This document shows positions 56,286 through 64,000 of a DNA stretch of 64,000 bases, piece after piece. The stretch covers positions 147,153-211,152 of the forward strand of contig NZ_LJAL01000006.1 in assembly GCF_001419985.1 (NCBI RefSeq), given 5' to 3'. The stretch is from Loktanella sp. 5RATIMAR09 (GTDB taxonomy: Bacteria > Pseudomonadota > Alphaproteobacteria > Rhodobacterales > Rhodobacteraceae). The notes under the pieces are model-generated. The model was not told the origin of the DNA. It worked only from the letters and a program-made list of their open reading frames with translations, and made no database searches. Every line of letters starts with the position of its first letter. Position 1 is the stretch's first letter. The position numbers were made by a program, and so were the translations under genes.

Positions 56286-56341
56286 TCCCGCTGGGGCGGC
56301 GCCAACGCCGCCCCGATCGGACGAACAAAGGACACACGATC

Positions 56342-57208
56342 TTGGATATTCTGATCACAGGAATCCTGTTGGGCGGCACCTATGCGTTGATCGCGATGGG
56401 GCTGAACCTGCAGTATGGCGTGGCGCGGATCATGAACCTTGCCAATGGCGAGATTCTGGTGGCTGGCGGCTACTTTGCGTTCATTGCCTACACATCTACG
56501 CAGCTCAGCCCGCTTTTGACGATCTTTGTGGTCGCGCCAATCGCCTTTGGTTTGAATTGGCTGATTTACGTCCTGATGCTGCAACCCTTGGTCAATCGGG
56601 CGAAGAACCGGGGCCAGTTGGAACAGGACAGCATTCTTGCCACCTTTGGACTGTCCTTCATCGGCGTCGGTCTGATGCTCAGCTTTTTTGGCGGCGATTA
56701 CTTTTCCTACAGCTTCATGGCCGTTCCGGTGGAACTGCTGGGCAATACCTTCGGCGCAAACCGTGTTCTGTCTTTCGTTATGGCCGTTGTGATTTGCGGG
56801 GCGCTTTATCTTTGGCTGAACCGGTCGCGGGCAGGATTGTCGATCCGCGCGATTGCCACGGCCCCGGCCTCTGCCCGATTGGTCGGGATTGATGTAAAGA
56901 CACTCTCCGCACTGGCCTTTGCACTGGGCGGGGCAGTCACGGCTGTGGGTGGTGCGCTGATCTCGACCTATTTGACGCTTGATGCGTCCACAGGGGTCGT
57001 CTTCACCCTCAAGGCGCTGATCATCGTGATCATGGGGGGCGTTGGCGATGTGCGTGGCACAATTGTGGCCGCCTTGCTGTTGGGCGTTCTTGAAACTGTC
57101 GTTGCAAGCTTGCTTGATCCCGGTCTCACGCTGGCCGCAGCCTATGTGATGTTTCTGGCCATCCTGCTGTTCCGCCCGCAGGGCCTTTTCGGAAAGAAAC
57201 CGACATGA
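56342..57208 (+). CDS. Branched-chain-type ABC permease (LivH family)
   Basis: The 288-residue inner-membrane permease has eight or so hydrophobic segments and the LivH start GILLGGTYALIAMGLNLQYGVARIMNLANGE. It begins at TTG 56342, with AAAGGA 9 bases upstream; no ATG gives the conserved N-terminus. It is coupled to the LivM-type gene by an ATGA overlap. Confidence 0.93.
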   Translation: MDILITGILLGGTYALIAMGLNLQYGVARIMNLANGEILVAGGYFAFIAYTSTQLSPLLTIFVVAPIAFGLNWLIYVLMLQPLVNRAKNRGQLEQDSILATFGLSFIGVGLMLSFFGGDYFSYSFMAVPVELLGNTFGANRVLSFVMAVVICGALYLWLNRSRAGLSIRAIATAPASARLVGIDVKTLSALAFALGGAVTAVGGALISTYLTLDASTGVVFTLKALIIVIMGGVGDVRGTIVAALLLGVLETVVASLLDPGLTLAAAYVMFLAILLFRPQGLFGKKPT

Positions 57209-58140
57209 GCTTGACCGGAACAGATATGCGCAACCTGATCCTGGCAGCACTTGCCTTTGGCATCTGTGCCTTGCTGCCTTTCGGCGATAACGGCTATTGG
57301 CTGGGGCTTGGCGTGACAATCGCGATGTTTACCACGCTCGCCACCTCTTGGGCGCTCTTTTCGGGACCGACACATTATATCAGTCTGGCAACAGCCGCAT
57401 TCTTTGGCGTGGGCACCTACGTCACGGGTCTGGGCATTGATACGCTGCCCTTCTGGTCACTGGTTGGTCTTGCCGGCCTGATTGGTGCCGTGCTTGCCGC
57501 GCTTGTCGGTCTTGCGACCCTGCGCTTGTCCGGCGTGTATTTCGTGATCTTCACGCTTGGATTGGCAGAGCTGGTCCGTCAGGTCATCACATGGGTGCAA
57601 AACAACACCGGCCAGAAGGGGCTTTATGTCCTGACCGATCTGGATGAGGCCGGCATCTATTGGTGGCTTTTGGGGCTTGCTGCGGCTGTCTTTCTGACGG
57701 GCTGGCTGATCGGGCGCTCGCGTCTTGGTTTTGCATTGCGCATCATTGGCGACGACGAAACCGTCGCCGCGCATTCCGGCATCAATACGGCACGCGCAAA
57801 GATCCTCTTGTTCATGGTGCCCGGTGCTGTGGCGGCCATGACCGGTGCGATCCTCGCGCCGCGCTATGTCTATATCGAACCGTCCCTCGCATTCGCGCCC
57901 ATATTGTCATTTCAGGTCGTGATTATGGCACTACTCGGGGGGGCGTCACGGCTCTGGGGGCCGTTGGTCGGGGTGATCCCGTTCACATTCCTGCTGGAGA
58001 CCGTTTCCTCCAACTTCCCCAATCAGACGACTTTGGTCATCGGTATCGCATTTCTCGTGATCGTCTATCTGCTCCCCAACGGTTTTGTTGGCCTGCTTGA
58101 CAGAGTTCTGCGCCGCACCAAAGCGAATGAGGTTCAGTAG
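57205..58140 (+). CDS. Branched-chain-type ABC permease (LivM family)
   Basis: The 311-residue permease has the LivM features: ALFSGPTHYISLATAAFFGVGTYV in the middle of the membrane part and a cytoplasmic loop with GDDETVAAHSGINTARAKILLF that contacts the ATPases. It overlaps the LivH-type gene by 4 bases, and the LivG-type gene starts one base after its stop. Confidence 0.93.
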   Translation: MSLTGTDMRNLILAALAFGICALLPFGDNGYWLGLGVTIAMFTTLATSWALFSGPTHYISLATAAFFGVGTYVTGLGIDTLPFWSLVGLAGLIGAVLAALVGLATLRLSGVYFVIFTLGLAELVRQVITWVQNNTGQKGLYVLTDLDEAGIYWWLLGLAAAVFLTGWLIGRSRLGFALRIIGDDETVAAHSGINTARAKILLFMVPGAVAAMTGAILAPRYVYIEPSLAFAPILSFQVVIMALLGGASRLWGPLVGVIPFTFLLETVSSNFPNQTTLVIGIAFLVIVYLLPNGFVGLLDRVLRRTKANEVQ

Positions 58141-58141
58141 C

Positions 58142-58873
58142 ATGACAAACCATGTCTTATCCCTGCGGGGTGTCACCAAAAGGTTTGGCGGTCTTGTCGC
58201 TGTCAACGGAATGGATTTTGACGTGGCCGAGCACGAAGTCGTCGGCCTGCTGGGGCCGAATGGTTCGGGCAAGTCGACGACGCTGAACCTTGTTTCAGGT
58301 GCGCTGCCGCTGACGTCCGGCAATATCACGTTGTGGGGAAGCCGGATTTCCGGCCTGCCAGCACAAACCATCAACCGCAAAGGTGTCAGCAGAACATTCC
58401 AACTCGTGCGTTTGCTGCCGTCGATGAACGTGCGCGAAAACGTGATTGTCGGTGCGGTCTTTGGCCACCGCCGCCGGTGGGGGCATGACGCGAGCGAACA
58501 TGCAGACCATTTGCTGGAAAGGGTGGGCCTTGGCGGCAAGGGCGATATGTCATTGGGCCAATTGACCTATATCGATACGAAACGGGTCGAGTTGGCGCGC
58601 ACTTTGGCGAGTGATCCCAAAGTGCTCTTGCTGGACGAGTGGCTTGCCGGATTGAACCCGACAGAACTGCAGATTGGAATCACCCTGATCAAATCTCTCA
58701 GGGATGAAGGCCGCACGATCATTCTTGTGGAACATGTGATGGATGCGATCAGGTCGCTGTGTGACCGCTGCGTTGTTATGGCTGCCGGCACCAAGATCGC
58801 AGAGGGCACGCCGACACAGGTTCTCTCGGACAAAGAGGTTATCCGCGCCTATTTGGGAGATGACGATGCTTGA
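58142..58873 (+). CDS. Branched-chain-type ABC ATPase (LivG family)
   Basis: The 243-residue ATPase has Walker A GPNGSGKST, the TFQLVRLLPSMNVRENV Q-loop region and Walker B VLLLDEWLAGLNP. The signature region reads QLTYIDTKRVELAR rather than the common LSYGQQRRLEIAR, and DEW replaces DEP. Both variants occur in a branch of LivG proteins, so activity is still expected. The stop overlaps the LivF-type gene by 8 bases. Confidence 0.92.
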   Translation: MTNHVLSLRGVTKRFGGLVAVNGMDFDVAEHEVVGLLGPNGSGKSTTLNLVSGALPLTSGNITLWGSRISGLPAQTINRKGVSRTFQLVRLLPSMNVRENVIVGAVFGHRRRWGHDASEHADHLLERVGLGGKGDMSLGQLTYIDTKRVELARTLASDPKVLLLDEWLAGLNPTELQIGITLIKSLRDEGRTIILVEHVMDAIRSLCDRCVVMAAGTKIAEGTPTQVLSDKEVIRAYLGDDDA

Positions 58874-60017
58874 ACTTACCAACGTCACAGTGCGCTATGG
58901 ACAGCACCGCGCCTTGGAAAATGCATCGGTGAATGTCGCAAAAGGCGAAATCGTTGTCATCCTTGGTGCGAACGGTGCGGGAAAATCGACACTTCTCAAG
59001 GCCGCCAGTGGAATTTGCGAAGGTGTCGTCACCGGCGAGATCCGCCTCGACGGCACCAGTCTTGCGGGCCTTGCACCGCATAAAATTGTTGATGCGGGTC
59101 TGGCACTGGTGCCAGAAGGACGCGGCGTCTTTCCGGATCTGACGGTGCGCGAAAATCTGATCCTCGGGGCCTATTCAGGGCGGGCACGCGATGATGAAAA
59201 AATAACGCTGGAGCGGGTGTACGACCTGTTCCCCAAACTGCGCGAACGCGGCAGTCAGATTGTCGGCACCATGTCCGGTGGTGAACAGCAAATGGTCGCC
59301 ATTGGTCGTGCGATGATGTCGAACCCGACGGTTCTTACGCTTGATGAACCCTCTTTGGGTCTGTCGCCCCTGCTGTCAAAAGAACTGTTTCAAAACCTCG
59401 CACGGGTCCGGGACCTTGGTATTGGCGTGCTCATGGTCGAACAGAATGCCAAGCAGTCCTTGGCGATTGCGGACCGCGGTTACCTGATTGAAAACGCGCA
59501 GTTCGTGCATGAAGACAGCGCCGAGAACCTGATGCGCGACCCTGCTGTTCAGGCAGCCTACCTTGGTGCCGGAAGTGCCGAGGCACCCCAAACGCATAAA
59601 CCGGTGCCGGATATGCCAGAGCCGCGGTCCGAGACCTTTGCAATCAGGCCGCGCAGTCAAAAAACGCAATCCGCAGACGCGATATTGGGGCGGTCGGTGG
59701 CCGATCTTGTCGCGGCTGCCAGCACGCAAAGTGTAAATGTCACTGCACAAAAACGGCCCACCGACAGGCGCGGTACTTCCAGTGTGGACATCCCCGCCGA
59801 TCGCCTTGCAGCGGCACTTGCAGCAATCGAACGGGGCGCAGTCAACGCTCGTAGCCGCCCGAAGTCGTATCCCCCCGCATCCAGCCGTTATGTGGCGGCC
59901 CCCGCGCAGCCACAAACGTCAGAGGCCAAGCCACCCCCCGTGATTGAAGTATACCGTGCGCCCCGCGTTGAGGTTTATCGCCGGCAGGCTGACGGCTCCG
60001 GTTTTGAAAGGAAATAA
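58866..60017 (+). CDS. Branched-chain-type ABC ATPase (LivF family) with long C-terminal extension
   Basis: Residues 1-233 form a normal LivF ATPase: Walker A GANGAGKS (34-41), signature MSGGEQ (136-141), Walker B LTLDEP (157-162) and the family end PAVQAAYLG. About 150 further residues (234-383) have no ATPase match. They are Pro/Arg/Ser/Thr-rich, with a possible helix over SVDIPADRLAAALAAIERG and a final repeat-like EVYRAPRVEVYRR. Family members usually end near 235-240. The extension is in frame with no sign of a sequencing break, and codon use stays typical. The next gene starts 1 base after the stop. Confidence 0.9.
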   Translation: MLELTNVTVRYGQHRALENASVNVAKGEIVVILGANGAGKSTLLKAASGICEGVVTGEIRLDGTSLAGLAPHKIVDAGLALVPEGRGVFPDLTVRENLILGAYSGRARDDEKITLERVYDLFPKLRERGSQIVGTMSGGEQQMVAIGRAMMSNPTVLTLDEPSLGLSPLLSKELFQNLARVRDLGIGVLMVEQNAKQSLAIADRGYLIENAQFVHEDSAENLMRDPAVQAAYLGAGSAEAPQTHKPVPDMPEPRSETFAIRPRSQKTQSADAILGRSVADLVAAASTQSVNVTAQKRPTDRRGTSSVDIPADRLAAALAAIERGAVNARSRPKSYPPASSRYVAAPAQPQTSEAKPPPVIEVYRAPRVEVYRRQADGSGFERK

Positions 60018-60018
60018 G

Positions 60019-61485
60019 ATGCTCGACTCTCACACCCAGATCAAAGGTATGTTTATCGGCGGAAACTGGGTTTCGGCCAGCCAGATGTTTGATGATATCA
60101 ACCCGTCAACCGGAGCGGTCTGGGCACAGATCCCCGAAGGTGGGCGCACCGAGGCGCGCGATGCAATCGTCGCAGCGCAAGCCGCTTTTCCGGCTTGGGC
60201 GGATTTGCATTTTCAGGATCGCGCGCGGATCTTGCTGAAAGCAGCGGATGTCTGGGAAGCCCGCAAGATGGATTATGTCGCCGCGGCACAAGCCGAGGGT
60301 GGCGGATGGTTTGGCAAGGGCATGTTCGAGGCAGGGTATGTCCCCGAGGTTTTTCGTGCCGCCGCTGCCATGTGTTACAACGCGGTTGGTGAAATGCTGC
60401 CGTCCCAGCACGGGAAAGTGTCGATGGTCGAGCGTGTCCCGATGGGCGTGGTCAGTGTCATCAGCCCATGGAATATGCCCGGCATCCTGACCGCGCGCGG
60501 ATTTGCCTTTCCTCTGGCCGCAGGGAATACGATTGTGCTGAAGCCATCAGAAGACACCCCCTACGCAGGGGGGCTGTTCTTTGCCGAAGTGATGGAAGAA
60601 GCAGGCGTTCCCAAAGGCGTTTTCAACGTTGTGACCTGTTCACGCGACCGCGTTGCGGAGATGGGCGACGAGTTGGTCGAAAACCCCTTGGTCAAGGGCG
60701 TCTCCTTCACAGGCTCTACACCTGTCGGCCGTCAGATCGCGGCCAAGGCGGGCGCGCACCTCAAAAAGGCCTGTGTCGAGCTTGGCGGGAAAGACAGTCT
60801 GATTGTGCTGGAAGACGCCGATATGGAGCGGGCGACATCGGCGGCGAGCTTTGGCAGCTTCATGCATCAGGGGCAGATCTGTATGTCTGTCGAAAAAGTG
60901 CTGGTTCACAAAAGTATTTACGGCGACTTTCTGCGCCAGTTCGTGGCCCGCGCGGCAAAGCTCAAAACAGGCGATACAGCTGACAAGTCCAATGTCATTG
61001 GCCCGCTAATCAACGACCGGCAAGTCGAGCGCGTCAAGTTCCAGATCGAAGATGCCCTTGCAAAAGGTGCCAAGGCGGTGCTGGGCGGCAGGGTCTGGGA
61101 CCGGTTCGTGGAACCCACGATCCTGACCAATGTGACACCCGATATGGCCGTCTGGCAGGACGAAACCTTTGGTCCCGTGGCCGTTGTCGTCCCGTTCCGC
61201 ACGGATGCTGAGGCCATCGCGCTTAATAATGATACCGAATACGGGCTGAGTTCCGGGATTATCACTGCCGACGAAAACCGTGCGCTGGAAATGTCGCGCA
61301 AGCTGGAAACGGGTATGTGCCACGTGAATTGTTCATCGGTGAATGATGAACCACATGTGCCATTTGGCGGCAGCAAAGCCTCCGGTGTCGGCAAACACGG
61401 GGGGAAATGGTCGATGGAAACCTTTACCGAAACGCGCTGGATCACGCTCGACCGTGGCGGGCGCCCCTTTCCTCCGGTGTTTTGA
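60019..61485 (+). CDS. Aldehyde dehydrogenase (benzaldehyde/coniferyl-aldehyde-type)
   Basis: The 488-residue enzyme is full length: FIGGNWV start, SPWNMPG and KPSEDTP for NAD, Glu in VELGGKDS and Cys in HQGQICMS, ending in FGGSKASGVGKHGG. It oxidises an aldehyde to its acid with NAD(P). Next to a coniferyl-alcohol-dehydrogenase-like SDR, a role in a two-step alcohol-to-acid route is likely but inferred. ATG 60019 follows AAAGGAA. The SDR gene starts one base after its stop. Confidence 0.92.
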   Translation: MLDSHTQIKGMFIGGNWVSASQMFDDINPSTGAVWAQIPEGGRTEARDAIVAAQAAFPAWADLHFQDRARILLKAADVWEARKMDYVAAAQAEGGGWFGKGMFEAGYVPEVFRAAAAMCYNAVGEMLPSQHGKVSMVERVPMGVVSVISPWNMPGILTARGFAFPLAAGNTIVLKPSEDTPYAGGLFFAEVMEEAGVPKGVFNVVTCSRDRVAEMGDELVENPLVKGVSFTGSTPVGRQIAAKAGAHLKKACVELGGKDSLIVLEDADMERATSAASFGSFMHQGQICMSVEKVLVHKSIYGDFLRQFVARAAKLKTGDTADKSNVIGPLINDRQVERVKFQIEDALAKGAKAVLGGRVWDRFVEPTILTNVTPDMAVWQDETFGPVAVVVPFRTDAEAIALNNDTEYGLSSGIITADENRALEMSRKLETGMCHVNCSSVNDEPHVPFGGSKASGVGKHGGKWSMETFTETRWITLDRGGRPFPPVF

Positions 61486-61486
61486 T

Positions 61487-62293
61487 ATGAGCTGGGAACG
61501 GGCGCCCTTGTTGAAGGGCAAAACGATTATCGTGACAGGTTCAGCGTCCGGCATCGGTTTGGAGACAGCCCGTGTCTGTACCGCCATGGGCGCGAAGGTG
61601 CTCGGCATCGATGTGACCAAACGCTTTGATTACGTCGAGGAATTTTACCGCGCGGACCTGTCTGACGGGGCAACAATTGATGCTCTCGTTGACGTGCTTC
61701 CTAATGGCATTGACGGCATTGCAAATATTGCAGGTTTGCCACCTACAGCCCCCGCGGAAAAGGTACTCGCCGTAAATCTGTTCGGGCTCAAACATCTAAC
61801 GCTTGGTTTGATCCCGAAAATGAACGACGGGGCCAGCATTGTGAATTTGGCCTCGCTTGCGGGGTTTGGTTGGCCTGATGCAATCCAGTCAATCCGCGCG
61901 AGCGAGAACGTCCATGTGGACGACACCGCACGTTTTGCAGCCGAGCATCAAATCACGAATGAAGGCGGCCGGAGTTATTTTTTCTCGAAAGAAGCGCTGA
62001 TTGCCTGGACCATGCAAAACCGCTGGACGTGGCGCGATCGCGGCATTCGCATGAATACCGTAAGCCCGGGCCCTGTCGATACGCCTATTCTGGGTGACTT
62101 TCTGGAAACACTCGGCGCGCGCGCCGAAGAGGACGCCCGCGTCATGGACCGCCCGGGCACACCACAAGACCTAGCACCGATTGTCGCGTTCTTGTTGTCG
62201 GATATGACAACGTGGATTCGTGGCACCAATATTCCCGCCGACGGCGGCATGTCATCAAACATCCTGTGCGAAATGCACGGGCTGTCATCATAA
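61487..62293 (+). CDS. Coniferyl-alcohol-dehydrogenase-like SDR
   Basis: The 268-residue short-chain dehydrogenase has the nucleotide loop TGSASGIGLETARV and the active site YFFSKEALIAW (YxxxK). The DGIANIAGLPPTAP, LFGLKHLT and INTPxDGG-like end (NIPADGGMSS) closely follow the layout I recall for coniferyl-alcohol dehydrogenase (CalA) rather than generic SDRs. It would oxidise an aromatic allylic or benzylic alcohol to the aldehyde used by the adjacent aldehyde dehydrogenase. The flotillin gene follows after 13 bases with a strong ribosome site. Confidence 0.85.
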   Translation: MSWERAPLLKGKTIIVTGSASGIGLETARVCTAMGAKVLGIDVTKRFDYVEEFYRADLSDGATIDALVDVLPNGIDGIANIAGLPPTAPAEKVLAVNLFGLKHLTLGLIPKMNDGASIVNLASLAGFGWPDAIQSIRASENVHVDDTARFAAEHQITNEGGRSYFFSKEALIAWTMQNRWTWRDRGIRMNTVSPGPVDTPILGDFLETLGARAEEDARVMDRPGTPQDLAPIVAFLLSDMTTWIRGTNIPADGGMSSNILCEMHGLSS

Positions 62294-62306
62294 AGGAGGC
62301 CAACTC

Positions 62307-63869
62307 ATGTCTGCTCTGGCTTGGATCATTATCGTTCTTATCGTTGCCGCGATCATCATCGCATTGGCTGCATCCTTCTATCAGCGCGCCACAAATGAAG
62401 TGGCTTTGGTCAGGACTGGCCTTGGTGGGCGGCGGGTTGTGATTGACGGTGGAACGCTGGCGATCCCCTTCTTTCACGAAATCAATCGGGTCAATATGCA
62501 GACCTTACGGATGGATGTCGCACGCTCTGGCGAATCCTCCTTGATCACGAAAGACAGGCTCCGCGTCGATGTTGGTGCCGAGTTCTACGCGAGCGTGACG
62601 CCAAATGACGATGCCGTCACCCGCGCGGCACAGACACTCGGCAAGCGGGTCTTTCAACCCGATCAGCTCAAAAGCCTGATCGACGGGATGATGATTGATG
62701 CCCTCCGCTCTGTCGCCGCGCAAATGACAATGGACGAGCTCCATGAGAACCGCGCGGTCTTTGTGAAGCAGGTCCGCGATGCATTGACAGATACTTTGGC
62801 AAACTATGGCCTGCAGCTTGATTCCGTATCGCTGACGGCACTTGACCAGACACCCTTCGCAGCATTGGACGAGAACAACGCCTTCAACGCGGTCGGGATG
62901 CGCAAGCTGGCGGAAGTCATCGCGCAATCCAAGAAAGAACGTGCCGAGATCGAAGGGGACAGTCAGGTCAGCGTGGCCCGTGCCGCGATGGAATCCGAGC
63001 GCCGCAAACTCGAAATCAATCTCGAACAGCGCCGTGCGGAAATCGCCCAGACACAAGAGATCGAAACACTGATGGCTGCGCAGCTTACGGAAATCGCGGC
63101 GCGCAAGGCAGACAGCGAACGTGCAGTTGCGCAATCGCGCATCCAGATGGAGAAGGATATCGCGTCCGCCGACATCGCCAAAGAGCAGGCGTTGCGGACA
63201 GCCGAAATCGCCCAAGCTCTGGCGCTTGAAGCGGCCGAGCAGGACCGCGCAATATCTCTTGCGGCAAAATCACAAGAAGAGAGCCGCGCGCATGCGAGTG
63301 CGGACACAGCCCGTATTGAGGCTGTCAAAGCGGCAGAAGCTGTTCAGACCGCGCGCCAGATGGCCGAGGCAGAGCGGCGCAAGGCGTTGGCCCTGATCGC
63401 AGCGCAGGAACAGGCAGAAGCCGCCGCCGCCCGCGCCAAGATTGCCGCTGCCAGCGACAAAGCAACCGCCGCAGACAAAACCGCAGCCAAGCGCGAAGAG
63501 GCAGAGGCCCTCAAAGCGGTGAAACTGGCCGAAACAGAAGCCAACCTGGCGCAGATCAATGCTGAAAATGCGCGCTCTGAAGCACAGGTGGCTATGGAGT
63601 TGGAACTGGCACGCCTTCAGGCGCTGCCTAAAATTCTTTCCGAAATGGTGAAACCGGCAGAAAAGATAACCGGGATTTCGATCAACCAGATGAGCGGTCT
63701 GGGGCGCACAGGCAACGAAGGTTCAACATCACCAATCAACCAAACAGTGGATGCAATCATGGATATGGCTGTGTCATTGCCTGCGCTTAAAAAGCTGGGC
63801 GAGAATATCGGGGTTGAAGTTGATACGACCCTGTTGAAAACGCCCGCAAAGCCGAAAGATGATGTGTAA
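62307..63869 (+). CDS. Flotillin-like SPFH protein
   Basis: The 520-residue protein has one N-terminal membrane segment (about 5-26), an SPFH/band-7 domain (about 30-215) with ITKDRLRVDVGAEFYASV, and a long Ala/Glu-rich coiled coil (about 215-440) of flotillin type. The C-terminal tail has a glycine-rich turn. Flotillins organise membrane microdomains and often scaffold transporters or signalling proteins. ATG 62307 follows a perfect AAAGGAGG site. It may belong to the preceding operon (13-base gap) or be only its neighbour. No NfeD-type partner gene is visible before the window ends. Confidence 0.92.
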   Translation: MSALAWIIIVLIVAAIIIALAASFYQRATNEVALVRTGLGGRRVVIDGGTLAIPFFHEINRVNMQTLRMDVARSGESSLITKDRLRVDVGAEFYASVTPNDDAVTRAAQTLGKRVFQPDQLKSLIDGMMIDALRSVAAQMTMDELHENRAVFVKQVRDALTDTLANYGLQLDSVSLTALDQTPFAALDENNAFNAVGMRKLAEVIAQSKKERAEIEGDSQVSVARAAMESERRKLEINLEQRRAEIAQTQEIETLMAAQLTEIAARKADSERAVAQSRIQMEKDIASADIAKEQALRTAEIAQALALEAAEQDRAISLAAKSQEESRAHASADTARIEAVKAAEAVQTARQMAEAERRKALALIAAQEQAEAAAARAKIAAASDKATAADKTAAKREEAEALKAVKLAETEANLAQINAENARSEAQVAMELELARLQALPKILSEMVKPAEKITGISINQMSGLGRTGNEGSTSPINQTVDAIMDMAVSLPALKKLGENIGVEVDTTLLKTPAKPKDDV

Positions 63870-64000
63870 CGATAGAGCGCTGCGTTTGTCGCCAGTAGGG
63901 CGCAAGACTGGCAGAATTTGACACAGTGCTGCTTTAGGCTTTGGTTTTTTCTGCGTTTCTTAGGTGTGCTTGCGCGTTGTTCGATTGCTGTTCTGCTTTG

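Noticed and set aside
56066..57319. A 417-codon open frame on the minus strand opposite the LivH-type gene
   Set aside because: It is Gln/His/Arg-rich with no family features and lies across three well-supported plus-strand genes. It is a by-product of GC-rich codon use.

Overview
The window looks like chromosome from a marine alphaproteobacterium of the Rhodobacterales (Roseobacter group). This rests on the GC-rich coding bias, tight ATGA-type gene overlaps, the start of a DUF6478-type protein, PHB synthesis genes, a TRAP substrate-binding protein, a non-pyrrolysine MttB-family gene, a xanthine-dehydrogenase-family operon and a branched-chain-type ABC cluster. I found no rRNA or tRNA gene, CRISPR array, transposase or phage module. 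Coding density is about 90 percent and genes run on both strands.

Region 1 (1-13.4 kb) is mixed housekeeping and accessory DNA. It holds two conserved hypotheticals, a fasciclin protein, a PlsC-like acyltransferase with an altered active-site motif, and a TIM-barrel isomerase. A fatty-acid desaturase is divergent from fadH. Next come a LysR regulator, an active-looking diguanylate cyclase, a four-gene minus-strand operon (CinA-like, GNAT, AhpD-like, OmpA-like), sfsA and map.

Region 2 (13.4-23.1 kb) has an orphan TRAP binding protein, a PAP2 phosphatase, a polyprenyl diphosphate synthase, an N6-adenine methyltransferase, a YdcH-like small gene, phbB and phaA, a degenerate EAL protein, tag, and the pgsA-moaD-moaE operon.

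Region 3 (23.2-34.3 kb) has a three-subunit molybdenum hydroxylase operon that ends in its own MoaD/ThiS-like gene. It also holds uvrC, an SDR / zinc-ribbon / S49-peptidase operon with a 55-residue gene that is easily missed, an ABC-2 exporter and a GAPDH paralogue.

Region 4 (34.7-44.9 kb) is the most interesting part. It is a co-directional eight-gene array: a membrane Ser/Thr kinase with PDZ-like C-terminal repeats, an FHA protein, a PP2C phosphatase, three P-loop GTPases (one clearly dynamin-like), a small protein with Roadblock/LC7-like topology, and an unrecognised protein. Together these have the parts of a phosphorylation-controlled GTPase system acting at the membrane. No type VI secretion gene is present to explain the kinase, FHA and phosphatase trio. 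A fluoroacetate-dehalogenase-like hydrolase is coupled to its end.

Region 5 (45.8-52.0 kb) has an MttB-family methyltransferase with a 3-hydroxyisobutyrate-dehydrogenase-type partner and a divergent LysR gene, a small membrane protein without a standard start codon, and a SulP transporter paired with a tandem universal stress protein.

Region 6 (52.6-63.9 kb) is an AraC-controlled catabolic cluster. Three direct ACCAGATA repeats lie at the divergent control region. Behind them are a vanillin/salicylaldehyde-type aldehyde dehydrogenase, a complete Liv-type ABC importer whose second ATPase has a long C-terminal extension, a second aldehyde dehydrogenase, a coniferyl-alcohol-dehydrogenase-like SDR and a flotillin. 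I infer uptake and oxidation of an aromatic alcohol or aldehyde.
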